A stretch of DNA of 64,000 bases from Salinispora tropica CNB-440 (GTDB lineage: Bacteria > Actinomycetota > Actinomycetes > Mycobacteriales > Micromonosporaceae). The DNA lies in contig NC_009380.1 of the NCBI RefSeq assembly GCF_000016425.1, forward strand, positions 4,654,144 to 4,718,143, in the 5' to 3' direction. Positions 8,298 to 17,533 of this stretch are shown piece after piece (the stretch's first letter is position 1; every line of letters begins with the position of its first letter). The translations under genes and the position numbers were made by a program. The notes below the pieces were generated by a model that was not told the DNA's origin, searched no databases, and worked only from the letters and a program-made list of their open reading frames with translations.

Positions 8298-11200
8298 GGG
8301 CTCTCCTCGCTCCGACCTCCGCTGATCCAGGACGAGATGAGCTCGATCAACTCGTCCAGATCGACAGGTTTGGTGATGTATCCGCTACCCCCGGCCGCGA
8401 GCGCGGATTCCCGGTCACCGGGCATCGCCTTCGCGGTCAGGAAGACGATCGGGAGGTCGGCGAAGCGGTGGTTACGCCGGATCTGCCGCGTCGTCTCGTA
8501 TCCGTCCTGATCCGGGATCATGGCATCCATCAGCACGATGTCCGCCTCCGGATGCTCGGCCAGCAGGCGTACGCCGTCGGCCCCGTTGTCCGCGTACAGC
8601 ACGGTCATCCCGTGTAGCTCCAAGGCGCTGGTCAGGGCAAACACGGTACGCACGTCGTCGTCCACGATCAGCACGGTGGCACCGGACAGCTGGCGGGTCG
8701 CCGTCGCCTCGGCGGTGGTGGGCAGCAACTCCACAGCGGGCATCAGTAGCGACGACGGGAGGCCAGCCCGGGCGGGTGAGGGCGGAGCCGGCGCCACGAC
8801 CGCGTCCGGGGCCAGGACGTCGGGAAGGAAGAGGGTGAAGGTCGAACCCTGCCCGGGCACCGACGACACACCGATCGCGCCACCCAGCAGCCGGGCCAGG
8901 TCGCGACTGATCGACAGGCCCAGGCCGGTCCCCCCGTACCGACGGCTGGTCGTCCCGTCAGCCTGCTGGAACGCCTCAAAAATGATCGACAGCTTGTCGT
9001 CGGAAATGCCGATCCCGGTGTCCACGACGGTGAAGGCGACCACCTGCCGCGCGTTGGTCAACGCGGGCACGTCGAAGACAGCCGACTCCGACGCGGGGGC
9101 GATCCCCAACCGCACCGCCCCGGCGTCGGTGAACTTCATCGCGTTGGAAAGCAGGTTCCGCAGGATCTGCTGCAGCAGCTGCACGTCGGTGACGATCTCC
9201 TTCGGCAGCTCCGGACTGATCCGGACCTCGAAGTCGAGGCCCTTCTCCTCCGCCTGCGGGGCGAACGCCTGCTCGACATAGCCGCGGATCTCGGTGAACT
9301 GAATCTCGGTTGGCTCGACGTCCGTCCGGCCAGCTTCGATCTTGGAGAGGTCAAGAATATCGTCGATCAGCGAGAGCAGGTCCGTTCCGGCGTTGTGGAT
9401 CGTCCGGGCAAACTCGATCTGCTTCGGGCTGAGGTTCTGCTCCGGGTTCTGGACCAGCAGCCGGGCCAGCAGCAGCAGCGAGTTCAGCGGCGTACGCAGC
9501 TCGTGGCTCATGTTGGCCAGGAACTCCGACTTGTACGCCGAGGCGCGGGTGAGCTGCTGCGCCGTCTCCTCCAAGCCCAGTCGGGCCAGCTCGACCTCCC
9601 GGTTCTTGGTCTCGATGTTGCCCTTCTGCTCGGAGAGGAGCTTCGCCTTCTCCTCCAGTTCCGCATTCGTACGCTGGAGTTCGGCCGACTGCTCCTGCAA
9701 CTCGTGGGCCAGCCGCTGCGACTGGGCCAGCAGCTCCTCGGTACGCCGGTTCGCCTGGATGGTGTTGACCGCGACGCCGATGGTGAGGACGAGCCGCTCC
9801 AGGAAGGAGAGATACAGGTCGGAGAGCGCGGTCACGCTGGCGAACTCGATCACACCGAGCAGCTCGCCCTCGAAGATGACCGGCAGCACCACCAGGTCGG
9901 CCGGCGGGGTGTCCGCGAGCCCGGAACGGAGCCGGAGCCGGCTCTCCGCCGGTCCGCTGACCCGAATCGTGCGCCGGGACAGCGCGACCTGGCCGACCAG
10001 GCCCTCACCGGGGCCGAACGTCACGTCCTGCCCACGAGCGACGTAGCCATACGAGGCGGTGAGCCGTAGTCGGAAGTTGCCCCCAGCGTCATCCACCAGG
10101 AAGAACGCGCCGAGCTGCGCGTCCACCAGCGGAGTCACCTCCATCATGATCATGCGGCAGACCTCGCCGAGATCCCGCTGCCCCTGCAGCAGCCCACCGA
10201 TGCGGGCCAGGTTGGAGTCCAGCCAGCCCTGCTCGGCGTTCACCGTGGTCGTCTCCCGGAGGGTGACGATCATCTGGTTGATGTTGTCGGTCAGCTCGGC
10301 GACCTCCCCCTGCGCCTCGACCGCGATCTGCTGGGTCAGATCGCCCCGGGTCACCGACGTGGAGACCTCGGCGATGGCGCGCAGCTGAATGGTCAGGGTG
10401 GAGGCGAGCTGGTTGACGTTCTCGGTGAGGTCCCGCCACGTCCCGGCGACGCCCTTCACCTGAGCCTGACCGCCCAGCTTCCCCTCGGTACCCACCTCCC
10501 GAGCCACCCGGGTCACCTCGTCGGCGAACGACGACAACTGATCCACCATCGTGTTGACGGTGTTCTTCAACTCCAGGATCTCGCCCTGCGCATCAACCGT
10601 GATCTTCTGCCCCAGATCACCCCGCGCGACGGCAGTCGTGACCGAGGCGATGTTGCGCACCTGCGAGGTCAGGTTCGACGCCATCGAGTTCACGTTGTCC
10701 GTCAGGTCCCGCCACGTCCCGGAGACACCCTTCACCTGAGCCTGACCACCCAGCTTCCCCTCGGTACCCACCTCCCGAGCCACCCGGGTCACCTCGTCGG
10801 CGAACGACGACAACTGATCCACCATCGTGTTGACGGTGTTCTTCAACTCCAGGATCTCGCCCTGCGCATCAACCGTGATCTTCTGCCCCAGATCACCCCG
10901 CGCGACCGCCGTCGACACCTGCGAGATGTTGCGGACCTGGCTGGTCAGATTGCCGGCGAGTTGGTTGACGTTCTCGGTGAGGTCCCGCCACGTCCCGGAG
11001 ACGCCCCGCACCTGAGCCTGACCACCCAGCTTCCCGTCGATGCCGACCTCCCGAGCCACCCGGGTCACCTCGTCGGCGAACGACGACAACTGATCCACCA
11101 TCGTGTTGACGGTGTTCTTCAACTCCAGGATCTCGCCCTGCGCATCAACCGTGATCTTCTGCCCCAGATCACCCGTCGCGACCGCCGTCGACACCTGCGA

Positions 11201-11836
11201 GATGTTGCGGACCTGTGCGGTCAGGTTCGACCCCATGGTGTTCACCGAGTCGATCAGGTCCTTCCAGGTGCCCGCGGCACCCCGGACATCGGCCTGACCA
11301 CCCAGCTTCCCCTCGGTACCCACCTCCCGAGCCACCCGGGTCACCTCATCGGCGTACGACGACAACTGGTCGACCACGGTGTTCACCGTGCGCCCGATAC
11401 GCAGATACTCCCCACGCAGCGGTCGGTCATCCAGCTCCAGCGCCATGTGCTGCGAGAGGTCGCCCGCGGCGACCGCCGCGATCACCCGAGCGATCTCGAT
11501 GGTCGGGCGCCCGAGGTCGTCGATGAGCGAATTGACCGCCTGCTGCCCCTCCGCCCAGGAGCCATCCAGGTCCTCGTCGTCGAGGCGTTCGGTGAGTCGT
11601 CCGTCCCGGCCCACGATCCGGCTGATCCGGCGCAGGTCGTGGTGCTGCCGTTCCTGGAGCGACACCACCTCGTTGAAGGCGTCCGCCAACTCGCCCGCCC
11701 GGCCCGACCGGTGCGGCAGCCGCACCTTGAGATCGCCCTGGCGAACGCGCCGAAGCGCCTCGGTCAGCTCGATGAGGACCGCATCGGGGTCCGGCGCGGA
11801 CAGCTCCGCTGCCGGCTGCTTCGCCGTGGTCATCAT
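8294..11836 (-). CDS. Tandem-HAMP hybrid sensor histidine kinase
   Basis: 1180 residues with no obvious membrane segment. The N-terminal half (about 20-510) is a ladder of HAMP units of about 92 residues, marked by repeats of GDLGQKITVDAQGEI and DEVTRVAREVG. A GAF-like domain follows (about 540-690), then a coiled coil, a HisKA domain (phospho-His in NMSHELRTPLNSL), a HATPase (NLLSNAMKFT, DTGIGIS, GTGLGLSIS) and a C-terminal receiver (LMDAMIPDQDGYE). The architecture matches soluble group III (Nik1-type) hybrid kinases, which respond to osmotic or other stress in fungi; the signal here is unknown. It is translationally coupled to the receiver gene at 7740. Confidence 0.95.
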   Translation of the reverse strand: MMTTAKQPAAELSAPDPDAVLIELTEALRRVRQGDLKVRLPHRSGRAGELADAFNEVVSLQERQHHDLRRISRIVGRDGRLTERLDDEDLDGSWAEGQQAVNSLIDDLGRPTIEIARVIAAVAAGDLSQHMALELDDRPLRGEYLRIGRTVNTVVDQLSSYADEVTRVAREVGTEGKLGGQADVRGAAGTWKDLIDSVNTMGSNLTAQVRNISQVSTAVATGDLGQKITVDAQGEILELKNTVNTMVDQLSSFADEVTRVAREVGIDGKLGGQAQVRGVSGTWRDLTENVNQLAGNLTSQVRNISQVSTAVARGDLGQKITVDAQGEILELKNTVNTMVDQLSSFADEVTRVAREVGTEGKLGGQAQVKGVSGTWRDLTDNVNSMASNLTSQVRNIASVTTAVARGDLGQKITVDAQGEILELKNTVNTMVDQLSSFADEVTRVAREVGTEGKLGGQAQVKGVAGTWRDLTENVNQLASTLTIQLRAIAEVSTSVTRGDLTQQIAVEAQGEVAELTDNINQMIVTLRETTTVNAEQGWLDSNLARIGGLLQGQRDLGEVCRMIMMEVTPLVDAQLGAFFLVDDAGGNFRLRLTASYGYVARGQDVTFGPGEGLVGQVALSRRTIRVSGPAESRLRLRSGLADTPPADLVVLPVIFEGELLGVIEFASVTALSDLYLSFLERLVLTIGVAVNTIQANRRTEELLAQSQRLAHELQEQSAELQRTNAELEEKAKLLSEQKGNIETKNREVELARLGLEETAQQLTRASAYKSEFLANMSHELRTPLNSLLLLARLLVQNPEQNLSPKQIEFARTIHNAGTDLLSLIDDILDLSKIEAGRTDVEPTEIQFTEIRGYVEQAFAPQAEEKGLDFEVRISPELPKEIVTDVQLLQQILRNLLSNAMKFTDAGAVRLGIAPASESAVFDVPALTNARQVVAFTVVDTGIGISDDKLSIIFEAFQQADGTTSRRYGGTGLGLSISRDLARLLGGAIGVSSVPGQGSTFTLFLPDVLAPDAVVAPAPPSPARAGLPSSLLMPAVELLPTTAEATATRQLSGATVLIVDDDVRTVFALTSALELHGMTVLYADNGADGVRLLAEHPEADIVLMDAMIPDQDGYETTRQIRRNHRFADLPIVFLTAKAMPGDRESALAAGGSGYITKPVDLDELIELISSWISGGRSEESP
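10460..11360 (-). repeat. 276-bp tandem DNA repeats encoding HAMP units
   Basis: Three copies of a 276-base unit are in register at 10551, 10827 and 11103. The flanking units at about 10460 and 11290 are partly similar. Within each unit a run of well over 100 bases is identical or nearly so, including silent positions. This is a coding repeat inside the hybrid kinase. The sequence identity is higher than protein function would require. Confidence 0.95.
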
Positions 11837-11889
11837 TCCTCGCTCACGTCGGGGCCACCTGCTGCCGGCAGGCCGGACATCCCACTATT

Positions 11890-14100
11890 GTGCCCACCAC
11901 CGACCACACGCCAGACCGACGCGGCGTGCGCCGGCACCGGCTCGGGGCTGCCCCGGCGTCGGCGTTCCGCTGGGTTCGCTTGGCACCCACCGCGGCAGCG
12001 GTGGAGGATACGGGGGTGTCAGCGGAGAGGGGGCCCGCGCCGACCGAAGGCCGGGACGAGCGCATCCGACGAGTCCGGCTCCCCGCCGATCCCCGAACGC
12101 CCGCTGCGGCCCGCGCACTCGTCCGGTCGATACTCGCCGAGGCGGACCTGCCGGAGCTGACCAACGAGGCGCTCCTGCTCACCACCGAGCTCTCCACCAA
12201 CGCGGTGGAGCACGCCCGCACCGAACTGGACCTCGAGGTCGTCGCCGACCGCCTGGGTCTCACCGTCACCGTCTCCGACTTCGCCCGTGGGCCGGTCGAG
12301 GAGCTGACCGTTGGCGTTCGCAACGAGAGCAGCGACATCGCCGACATCTCCGAACGGGGCCGAGGCCTGCTCCTGGTTGACCACTTCGCCAGCCGGTGGG
12401 GCACCACGTACCTGCCCACCGGCAAGGGTGTCTGGTTCCGGCTCGACCGGCCCGGCTTCATCGATCACCCCTGCCGGCCCCCGGTCACCGCCGTGCCAGC
12501 TACGGCGGCGGTAAACGGTGACCACACCGCCGGCGAGGGCAGCTTCACGCCGAGCGCCGCGGCGATGAGTGAGCTGATGCAGACCGCACCCGACCCGTAC
12601 GCGGAGGACTCCCTGCCGGACTTCGCGACCAGCCTGTTGACGCGGGTGGCCGAGATGGTTGGCGCGGCCGGTGGCCTGGTCCGGCTGGACCGGGGCGACG
12701 GGCAGGGTCCGCAGCTACTGGCCCGCTTCGGCCGGCAACCCCGAATCGACAACGATCTGGTACGGGTGCCGCTGACCGTGCACCGGCCGTACGTCGGCGA
12801 GCTGGAGCTGGACGCGGCGCCGTCCGCGTACGCCCGACCGCTGGCGGCGTTGATGGCGGAGCGACTCTCACTGCACCTGGAGAACGACCGGCTGCGCCGG
12901 GCCGACCTGCGCCGGCAGGCCTGGCTGACCTTCCTCGCCGAGGCAAGTGAGTTGCTCGCCCAGTCCCTCGACGTCGAGTTGACCATGGCGCTCATCCCGC
13001 AGCTCGTGGTACCCCGACTGGGGCAGTGGTGCGCGGTGCACACCAGCAATGAGTGGGGGCAGCTACGCCTGGCGGCGGCCAGCCACGCGGACGAGTCCCT
13101 GCTGCCCCAACTACACACCGTGCTGGCGGAGACCGGGCCGAACTCGATCCAGTCCCGGTTGCGGGAGGCCTCCCGCAACGGCACTCAGCTCCCGCTCGGC
13201 GCCCCGACCGAGGGCTTCGCCGTCCCGCTGATCGCCCGGGGCCAGCGACTCGGCACCCTCGCTGTCGGTCGGCACCAGCGGCACCGGCACGACCCGGACG
13301 AGGTCGCCGTACTGGAAGATGTGGCCCGGCGGGCGGCGCTGGCGATCGAGAACGCTCGTATCCACGCCGAGCGCCGCCGGGTCGCGCAGGCGCTCCAGCA
13401 GTCGCTACTGCCACCCGTGCTGCCGGTGGTGGAGGGAATCGGCTTCGCCGCGGAGTACGTCCCGACCGGGGACGACGCGGACGTCGGCGGCGACTTCTAC
13501 GACGTGCTGCCGCTGCCGGACGGGCGGTGGCTGGTGGTGATCGGTGACGTCTCCGGCAAGGGAGTGCAGGCGGCCACCCTCACCGGCCTGGTCCGGGATG
13601 TCATCCGGACGCTGATCGGGGACGGCAAACCGCTGTCGGAGGCGCTGACCCGGCTGAACGGGACCCTGGTCGAGCGGGGCGGCGGGCGATACTGCACCCT
13701 GGCCCTGGCCGCGGTCGGACCGGGTCCGGGCAACCAACTGGAGGTCTGCCTGTACCTCGCCGGGCACGACCGGCCGGTGCTGCTGACTGCCGCCGGTGAG
13801 GCCCGGTTCGTCGGCACCGGCGGCACCGCGCTCGGGCTACTCGACTCGATCGCCTCGCCGGCCACCGAGCTCACCCTGGACCCCGGCGAGGCATTGATCT
13901 TCTACACCGACGGGGTCACCGAGCGGCGGCGCGGGCGGGAGCTCTTCGGGGTGGATCGGCTCCGGGAGGCAACCGCCCCGCTCGCCGGCTACTCGGCGGA
14001 TGTCGTGGCGGCGCGGCTGCGCTCGACCGCGCTCGGGTTCTCCACCGAGACGCCCCGGGACGACATCGCGATCCTGGTCCTGCGCAACGACGCCGGCTAG
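11890..14100 (+). CDS. ATPase-GAF-PP2C multidomain phosphatase (RsbU/SpoIIE type)
   Basis: 736 residues from GTG 11890. Residues about 60-195 form an HATPase_c_2 (RsbW/anti-sigma kinase-like) domain with the N-box LTTELSTNAVEHA and the glycine motif ERGRGLLLVDHF. A GAF-like region follows (about 330-500). A SpoIIE-type PP2C domain ends the protein, with metal-binding motifs DVGGDFYDV, GDVSGKG, YTDGVTERR and RDDIAILVLR. It would dephosphorylate a STAS antagonist, and its own kinase domain could do the reverse, so one chain may hold both switch activities. The kinase gene is divergent, with a 53-base gap. Confidence 0.93.
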   Translation: MPTTDHTPDRRGVRRHRLGAAPASAFRWVRLAPTAAAVEDTGVSAERGPAPTEGRDERIRRVRLPADPRTPAAARALVRSILAEADLPELTNEALLLTTELSTNAVEHARTELDLEVVADRLGLTVTVSDFARGPVEELTVGVRNESSDIADISERGRGLLLVDHFASRWGTTYLPTGKGVWFRLDRPGFIDHPCRPPVTAVPATAAVNGDHTAGEGSFTPSAAAMSELMQTAPDPYAEDSLPDFATSLLTRVAEMVGAAGGLVRLDRGDGQGPQLLARFGRQPRIDNDLVRVPLTVHRPYVGELELDAAPSAYARPLAALMAERLSLHLENDRLRRADLRRQAWLTFLAEASELLAQSLDVELTMALIPQLVVPRLGQWCAVHTSNEWGQLRLAAASHADESLLPQLHTVLAETGPNSIQSRLREASRNGTQLPLGAPTEGFAVPLIARGQRLGTLAVGRHQRHRHDPDEVAVLEDVARRAALAIENARIHAERRRVAQALQQSLLPPVLPVVEGIGFAAEYVPTGDDADVGGDFYDVLPLPDGRWLVVIGDVSGKGVQAATLTGLVRDVIRTLIGDGKPLSEALTRLNGTLVERGGGRYCTLALAAVGPGPGNQLEVCLYLAGHDRPVLLTAAGEARFVGTGGTALGLLDSIASPATELTLDPGEALIFYTDGVTERRRGRELFGVDRLREATAPLAGYSADVVAARLRSTALGFSTETPRDDIAILVLRNDAG

Positions 14101-14155
14101 CCACGGCCGTGCGAGCAGGAGGGTGACCGGGCGGCCAGGCCGGTAACGTGACGCC

Positions 14156-16252
14156 GTGACCATCGAGACCCCAGCGCCCGTCGCCAAACGGATGCCGACC
14201 GAGCGAACCCACCACGGCGATACGTTCACTGACGAGTACGCCTGGCTCGCCGGCAAGGACGATCCCGCCACGATTGCCTACCTCACCACCGAGAACGCCT
14301 ACACCGAGGCGCGGACGGCCCACCTGGCGGACCTGCGCGAGCAGCTGTTCGAGGAGATCCGCCAGCGGACCCAGGAGACCGACCTGTCGGTGCCCGCCCG
14401 CAAGGGCGGCCACTGGTACTACACCCGCACGGTCGAGGGGCAGCAGTACGGAGTGCAGTGCCGCCGCGCCGTCCACGACGGCGAGACCGACCCGCCGGTC
14501 AGCCAGGACGGTGCCCCCCTCGCGGACGAGGAGGTACTGCTCGATGGCAACGTCCTCGCCGCGGGGCACGACTTCTTCGCGCTCGGGGCGTTCGACGTGA
14601 GCCCGGACGGACGCTGGCTGGCGTACTCGACCGACTTCTCCGGCGACGAGCGGTTCACGCTCCGGGTCAAGGACCTCACCACCGGGGAACTGCTGCCCGA
14701 CGAGGTGCCCGGCACGTTCTACGGAACGGCCTGGTCCGCCGACGCCTCGGTGCTCTTCTACGTCACGGTTGACGACGCGTGGCGGCCGAACCGGGTCTGG
14801 CGGCACACCCTGGGCACCTCGGCCAGCGAGGACGTGGTGGTTTACCAGGAGGACGACGAGCGGTTCTGGGTCGGGGTCGAGCTGACCCGCTCGGAGAAGT
14901 TCCTCCTCATCGACATTCACAGCAAGGTGACCAGCGAAGTCCTGGCCATCCCCGCCGGCAACCCGACCGGCGCCCCGGTTCCGGTGGCCCCCCGCCGCCA
15001 GGGTGTGGAGTACACGGTCGAGCACCACGGCCACCGGTTCCTGATCCTGCACAACGACGGCGCCGAGGACTTCGCCCTCGCGTACACCTCGGCCGACGCC
15101 CCGGGCGACTGGGTGCCGCTCATCGAGCACCGTCCCGGCACCCGTCTGGAGGCGGTCGACGCCTTCGAGAACCATCTGGTGGTCACGTTGCGCGCCAACG
15201 GGCTGACCGGGCTGCGGGTGCTGCCGATCGGGGGTGGCGACTCACACGACATCGACTTCCCCGAACCGCTGTACAGCGTCGGCCTGGACAGCAACCCGGA
15301 GTACCGCACGGGTCAGCTCCGATTCCGCTACACCTCACTGGTCACCCCGGACTCGGTGTACGACTACGACCTGGTCACCCGCCGGATGATTCAACGCCGG
15401 CAGCGGCCGGTGCTGCCCGGGCCGGACGGCCGCCCGTACGACCCCGCCGGCTACGAGCAGCACCGGGACTGGGCGATCGCCGACGACGGCACCCGGGTGC
15501 CGATCTCGCTGGTCTGCCGGGCCGGCACCCCGCGCGACGGCTCCGCGCCGTGCGTCATCTACGGCTACGGCTCCTACGAGGCGAGCATGGACCCCTGGTT
15601 CTCGGTCGCCCGGCTCTCCCTGCTGGACCGGGGTGTCGTCTTCGCCGTGGCACACATCCGCGGCGGCGGCGAGCTGGGCCGGCGCTGGTATGACCAGGGC
15701 AAGCTGCTGGCCAAGAAGAACACCTTCACCGACTTCGTGGCCTGCGCACGGCACCTGGTCGAGGCGGGTTGGACCGCGACCGACCGGCTGGTCGCCCGGG
15801 GCGCCTCCGCCGGCGGGCTGCTGATGGGGGCGGTCGCCAACCTCGCCCCGGACGCGTTCACCGGGATCGTCGCGCAGGTTCCCTTCGTCGACGCGCTGAC
15901 CTCGATGCTCGACCCGTCGCTGCCGTTGACCGTCACCGAGTGGGAGGAGTGGGGCAACCCGCTGGACGACCCCGAGGTGTACGCGTACATGAGGTCGTAC
16001 ACGCCGTACGAGAACGTGCGGGCCGTGGACTATCCAGCGATCCTCGCGGTGACCAGCCTCAACGACACCCGGGTGCTCTACCACGAGCCGGCGAAGTGGA
16101 TCGCGCGACTGCGAGCCACCGCACCGCGGGGCGACTACCTGCTCAAGACCGAGATGGGTGCCGGGCACGGCGGGCCGAGCGGTCGGTACGACGCCTGGCG
16201 TGAGGAGGCCTTCATCAACGCCTGGCTGCTCGACCAGCTCGGCCGCGCCTGA
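14156..16252 (+). CDS. Oligopeptidase B-like S9 serine peptidase
   Basis: 698 residues, full length for protease II. An N-terminal beta-propeller is followed by an alpha/beta-hydrolase domain. The catalytic triad is visible: Ser551 in RGASAGGLL, Asp637 in SLNDTRV and His671 in GAGHGGPSGRYD. The family cleaves short peptides after Arg/Lys in the cytoplasm. Start is GTG 14156, and the next gene is convergent. Nothing in the context points to a dedicated substrate. Confidence 0.94.
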   Translation: MTIETPAPVAKRMPTERTHHGDTFTDEYAWLAGKDDPATIAYLTTENAYTEARTAHLADLREQLFEEIRQRTQETDLSVPARKGGHWYYTRTVEGQQYGVQCRRAVHDGETDPPVSQDGAPLADEEVLLDGNVLAAGHDFFALGAFDVSPDGRWLAYSTDFSGDERFTLRVKDLTTGELLPDEVPGTFYGTAWSADASVLFYVTVDDAWRPNRVWRHTLGTSASEDVVVYQEDDERFWVGVELTRSEKFLLIDIHSKVTSEVLAIPAGNPTGAPVPVAPRRQGVEYTVEHHGHRFLILHNDGAEDFALAYTSADAPGDWVPLIEHRPGTRLEAVDAFENHLVVTLRANGLTGLRVLPIGGGDSHDIDFPEPLYSVGLDSNPEYRTGQLRFRYTSLVTPDSVYDYDLVTRRMIQRRQRPVLPGPDGRPYDPAGYEQHRDWAIADDGTRVPISLVCRAGTPRDGSAPCVIYGYGSYEASMDPWFSVARLSLLDRGVVFAVAHIRGGGELGRRWYDQGKLLAKKNTFTDFVACARHLVEAGWTATDRLVARGASAGGLLMGAVANLAPDAFTGIVAQVPFVDALTSMLDPSLPLTVTEWEEWGNPLDDPEVYAYMRSYTPYENVRAVDYPAILAVTSLNDTRVLYHEPAKWIARLRATAPRGDYLLKTEMGAGHGGPSGRYDAWREEAFINAWLLDQLGRA

Positions 16253-16254
16253 GG

Positions 16255-17208
16255 TCAGGAAGGGTCGGCGAGGGCAGCGGCCAGTACGGCCGGATCCACG
16301 TTGCCACCAGTCACCACGGCGGCCGTACGCCCGGCGGGTAGCTCGGCGCGGCGGAACAGCCGGGCGGCGACCGACACCGCGGCGCTCGGCTCCACGACGA
16401 GCCGCGCGTCGCGGACCAGCCGGCTCAGCGCCGCCTGGATCTCGTCCTCCGTGACGGTCACGATCCCGTCCAGCCGCTCCAGCAGGTGCGCAAGGGTCAG
16501 CTCGGACGGCGGCAGGCGCAGTCCGTCTGCGCAGGTCCGGTAGGTGCGCTCCTCGCCCCACGACACCACCGACCCCGCCGCCAGCGAGTCCCGGGCGTCG
16601 GCGGCCCACTCCGGCTCCACGCCGATGACCGCCGCCGCCGGCCGAAGCGCCCGCACCGCGGTCGCGACGCCGGAGGACAACCCGCCCCCGCCAACCGGCA
16701 CCAGCACCACATCGACATCGGGCAGGTCCGCCACGATCTCCAGACCGATGGTTCCCTGGCCAGCGATGATCCGCCGGTCGTCGAAGGGCGGCACCAACAC
16801 CGCGCCGGTCTCCGTCGCGAGCTGCTGCGCCGCCGGGCCACGGCGCGGCGGCGGCACCGTCATCACCTCCACGCCGAAGGCCCGAATCCGATCGACCTTG
16901 GCCGTCGGCGCCCCCGCGGGGACGACGACCCGGCACGGCACGCCGGCGGCAGTAGCCGCGTGCGCCAACGCCAGGCCGTGGTTGCCCGAGGAGTGGGTGA
17001 CCACACCACCCGACCGCTGCGCCGCTGTGAGCCGGGCCACCGCGTGGGTCGCCCCGCGCAGCTTGAAGGACCCGACCGGCTGCAGGCTCTCCGCCTTGAG
17101 CCACAGGTCCGCATCCCATGGGGCCCGCATCAGCGGGGTACGTAGGACGTGGCCGGTGATGTCGGCGGCCGCGCTCCGGATGTCGTCGATAGACACAAGC
17201 TCCATCAC
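16255..17208 (-). CDS. Threonine/serine dehydratase-like PLP enzyme
   Basis: 317 residues, fold type II PLP enzyme. Lys49 in GSFKLRGA is the Schiff-base lysine, SSGNHGLALA is the substrate loop, and PVGGGGLSSG is the phosphate-binding loop. There is no C-terminal ACT domain, so this is the short, catabolic/racemase-like form. It would deaminate threonine or serine to the 2-oxoacid. GTG 17208 and ATG 17205 are both possible starts. The stop lies 3 bases from the convergent oligopeptidase gene. Confidence 0.92.
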   Translation of the reverse strand: MMELVSIDDIRSAAADITGHVLRTPLMRAPWDADLWLKAESLQPVGSFKLRGATHAVARLTAAQRSGGVVTHSSGNHGLALAHAATAAGVPCRVVVPAGAPTAKVDRIRAFGVEVMTVPPPRRGPAAQQLATETGAVLVPPFDDRRIIAGQGTIGLEIVADLPDVDVVLVPVGGGGLSSGVATAVRALRPAAAVIGVEPEWAADARDSLAAGSVVSWGEERTYRTCADGLRLPPSELTLAHLLERLDGIVTVTEDEIQAALSRLVRDARLVVEPSAAVSVAARLFRRAELPAGRTAAVVTGGNVDPAVLAAALADPS

Positions 17209-17249
17209 CTGATCCTGCCCGGTGGGCCTCCCGCCTAGACTTCCGGGGC

Positions 17250-17450
17250 GTGAGCAGCGAACGTCCGGTCGCCAGCGGCGGAGCCGACCCGCCGACGGGC
17301 AGCCGACCCCGGCGGGACCTTCGCGTGGTCGCCCGGGACCGGCGGGTCTGGGTCATCCTCGGTGTGGTCGCCGCCTCGCTGGCCTGCTGCTGCGCATCGG
17401 CCGCCGGCGCTCTGCTCGCTCTCGCCGCCGGCCTCTTCACCGCCGGGTGA
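17250..17450 (+). CDS. Small single-span membrane protein, unknown function
   Basis: 66 residues: a charged cytoplasmic-type N-terminus with Arg-rich RPRRDLRVVARDRRVW followed by one hydrophobic segment of about 30 residues containing CCC. TAGACT at 17235-17240 lies about 9 bases before GTG 17250 and could be the -10 box of a leaderless transcript. It is divergent from the dehydratase. I do not recognise the family; the layout and codon use make a real gene likely. Confidence 0.55.
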   Translation: MSSERPVASGGADPPTGSRPRRDLRVVARDRRVWVILGVVAASLACCCASAAGALLALAAGLFTAG

Positions 17451-17533
17451 CCACGAGGGTCGGCACGTCGAGCAGGCCGTCAGCCACAACGCCACCACGG
17501 CGTCATCCTGACGCCCGCGTCGCCGACCGGGTG

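Noticed and set aside
10460..11360. Regular repeats as a possible CRISPR or satellite array
   Set aside because: The 276-base period is in frame and encodes HAMP units; there are no short repeats with unique spacers.
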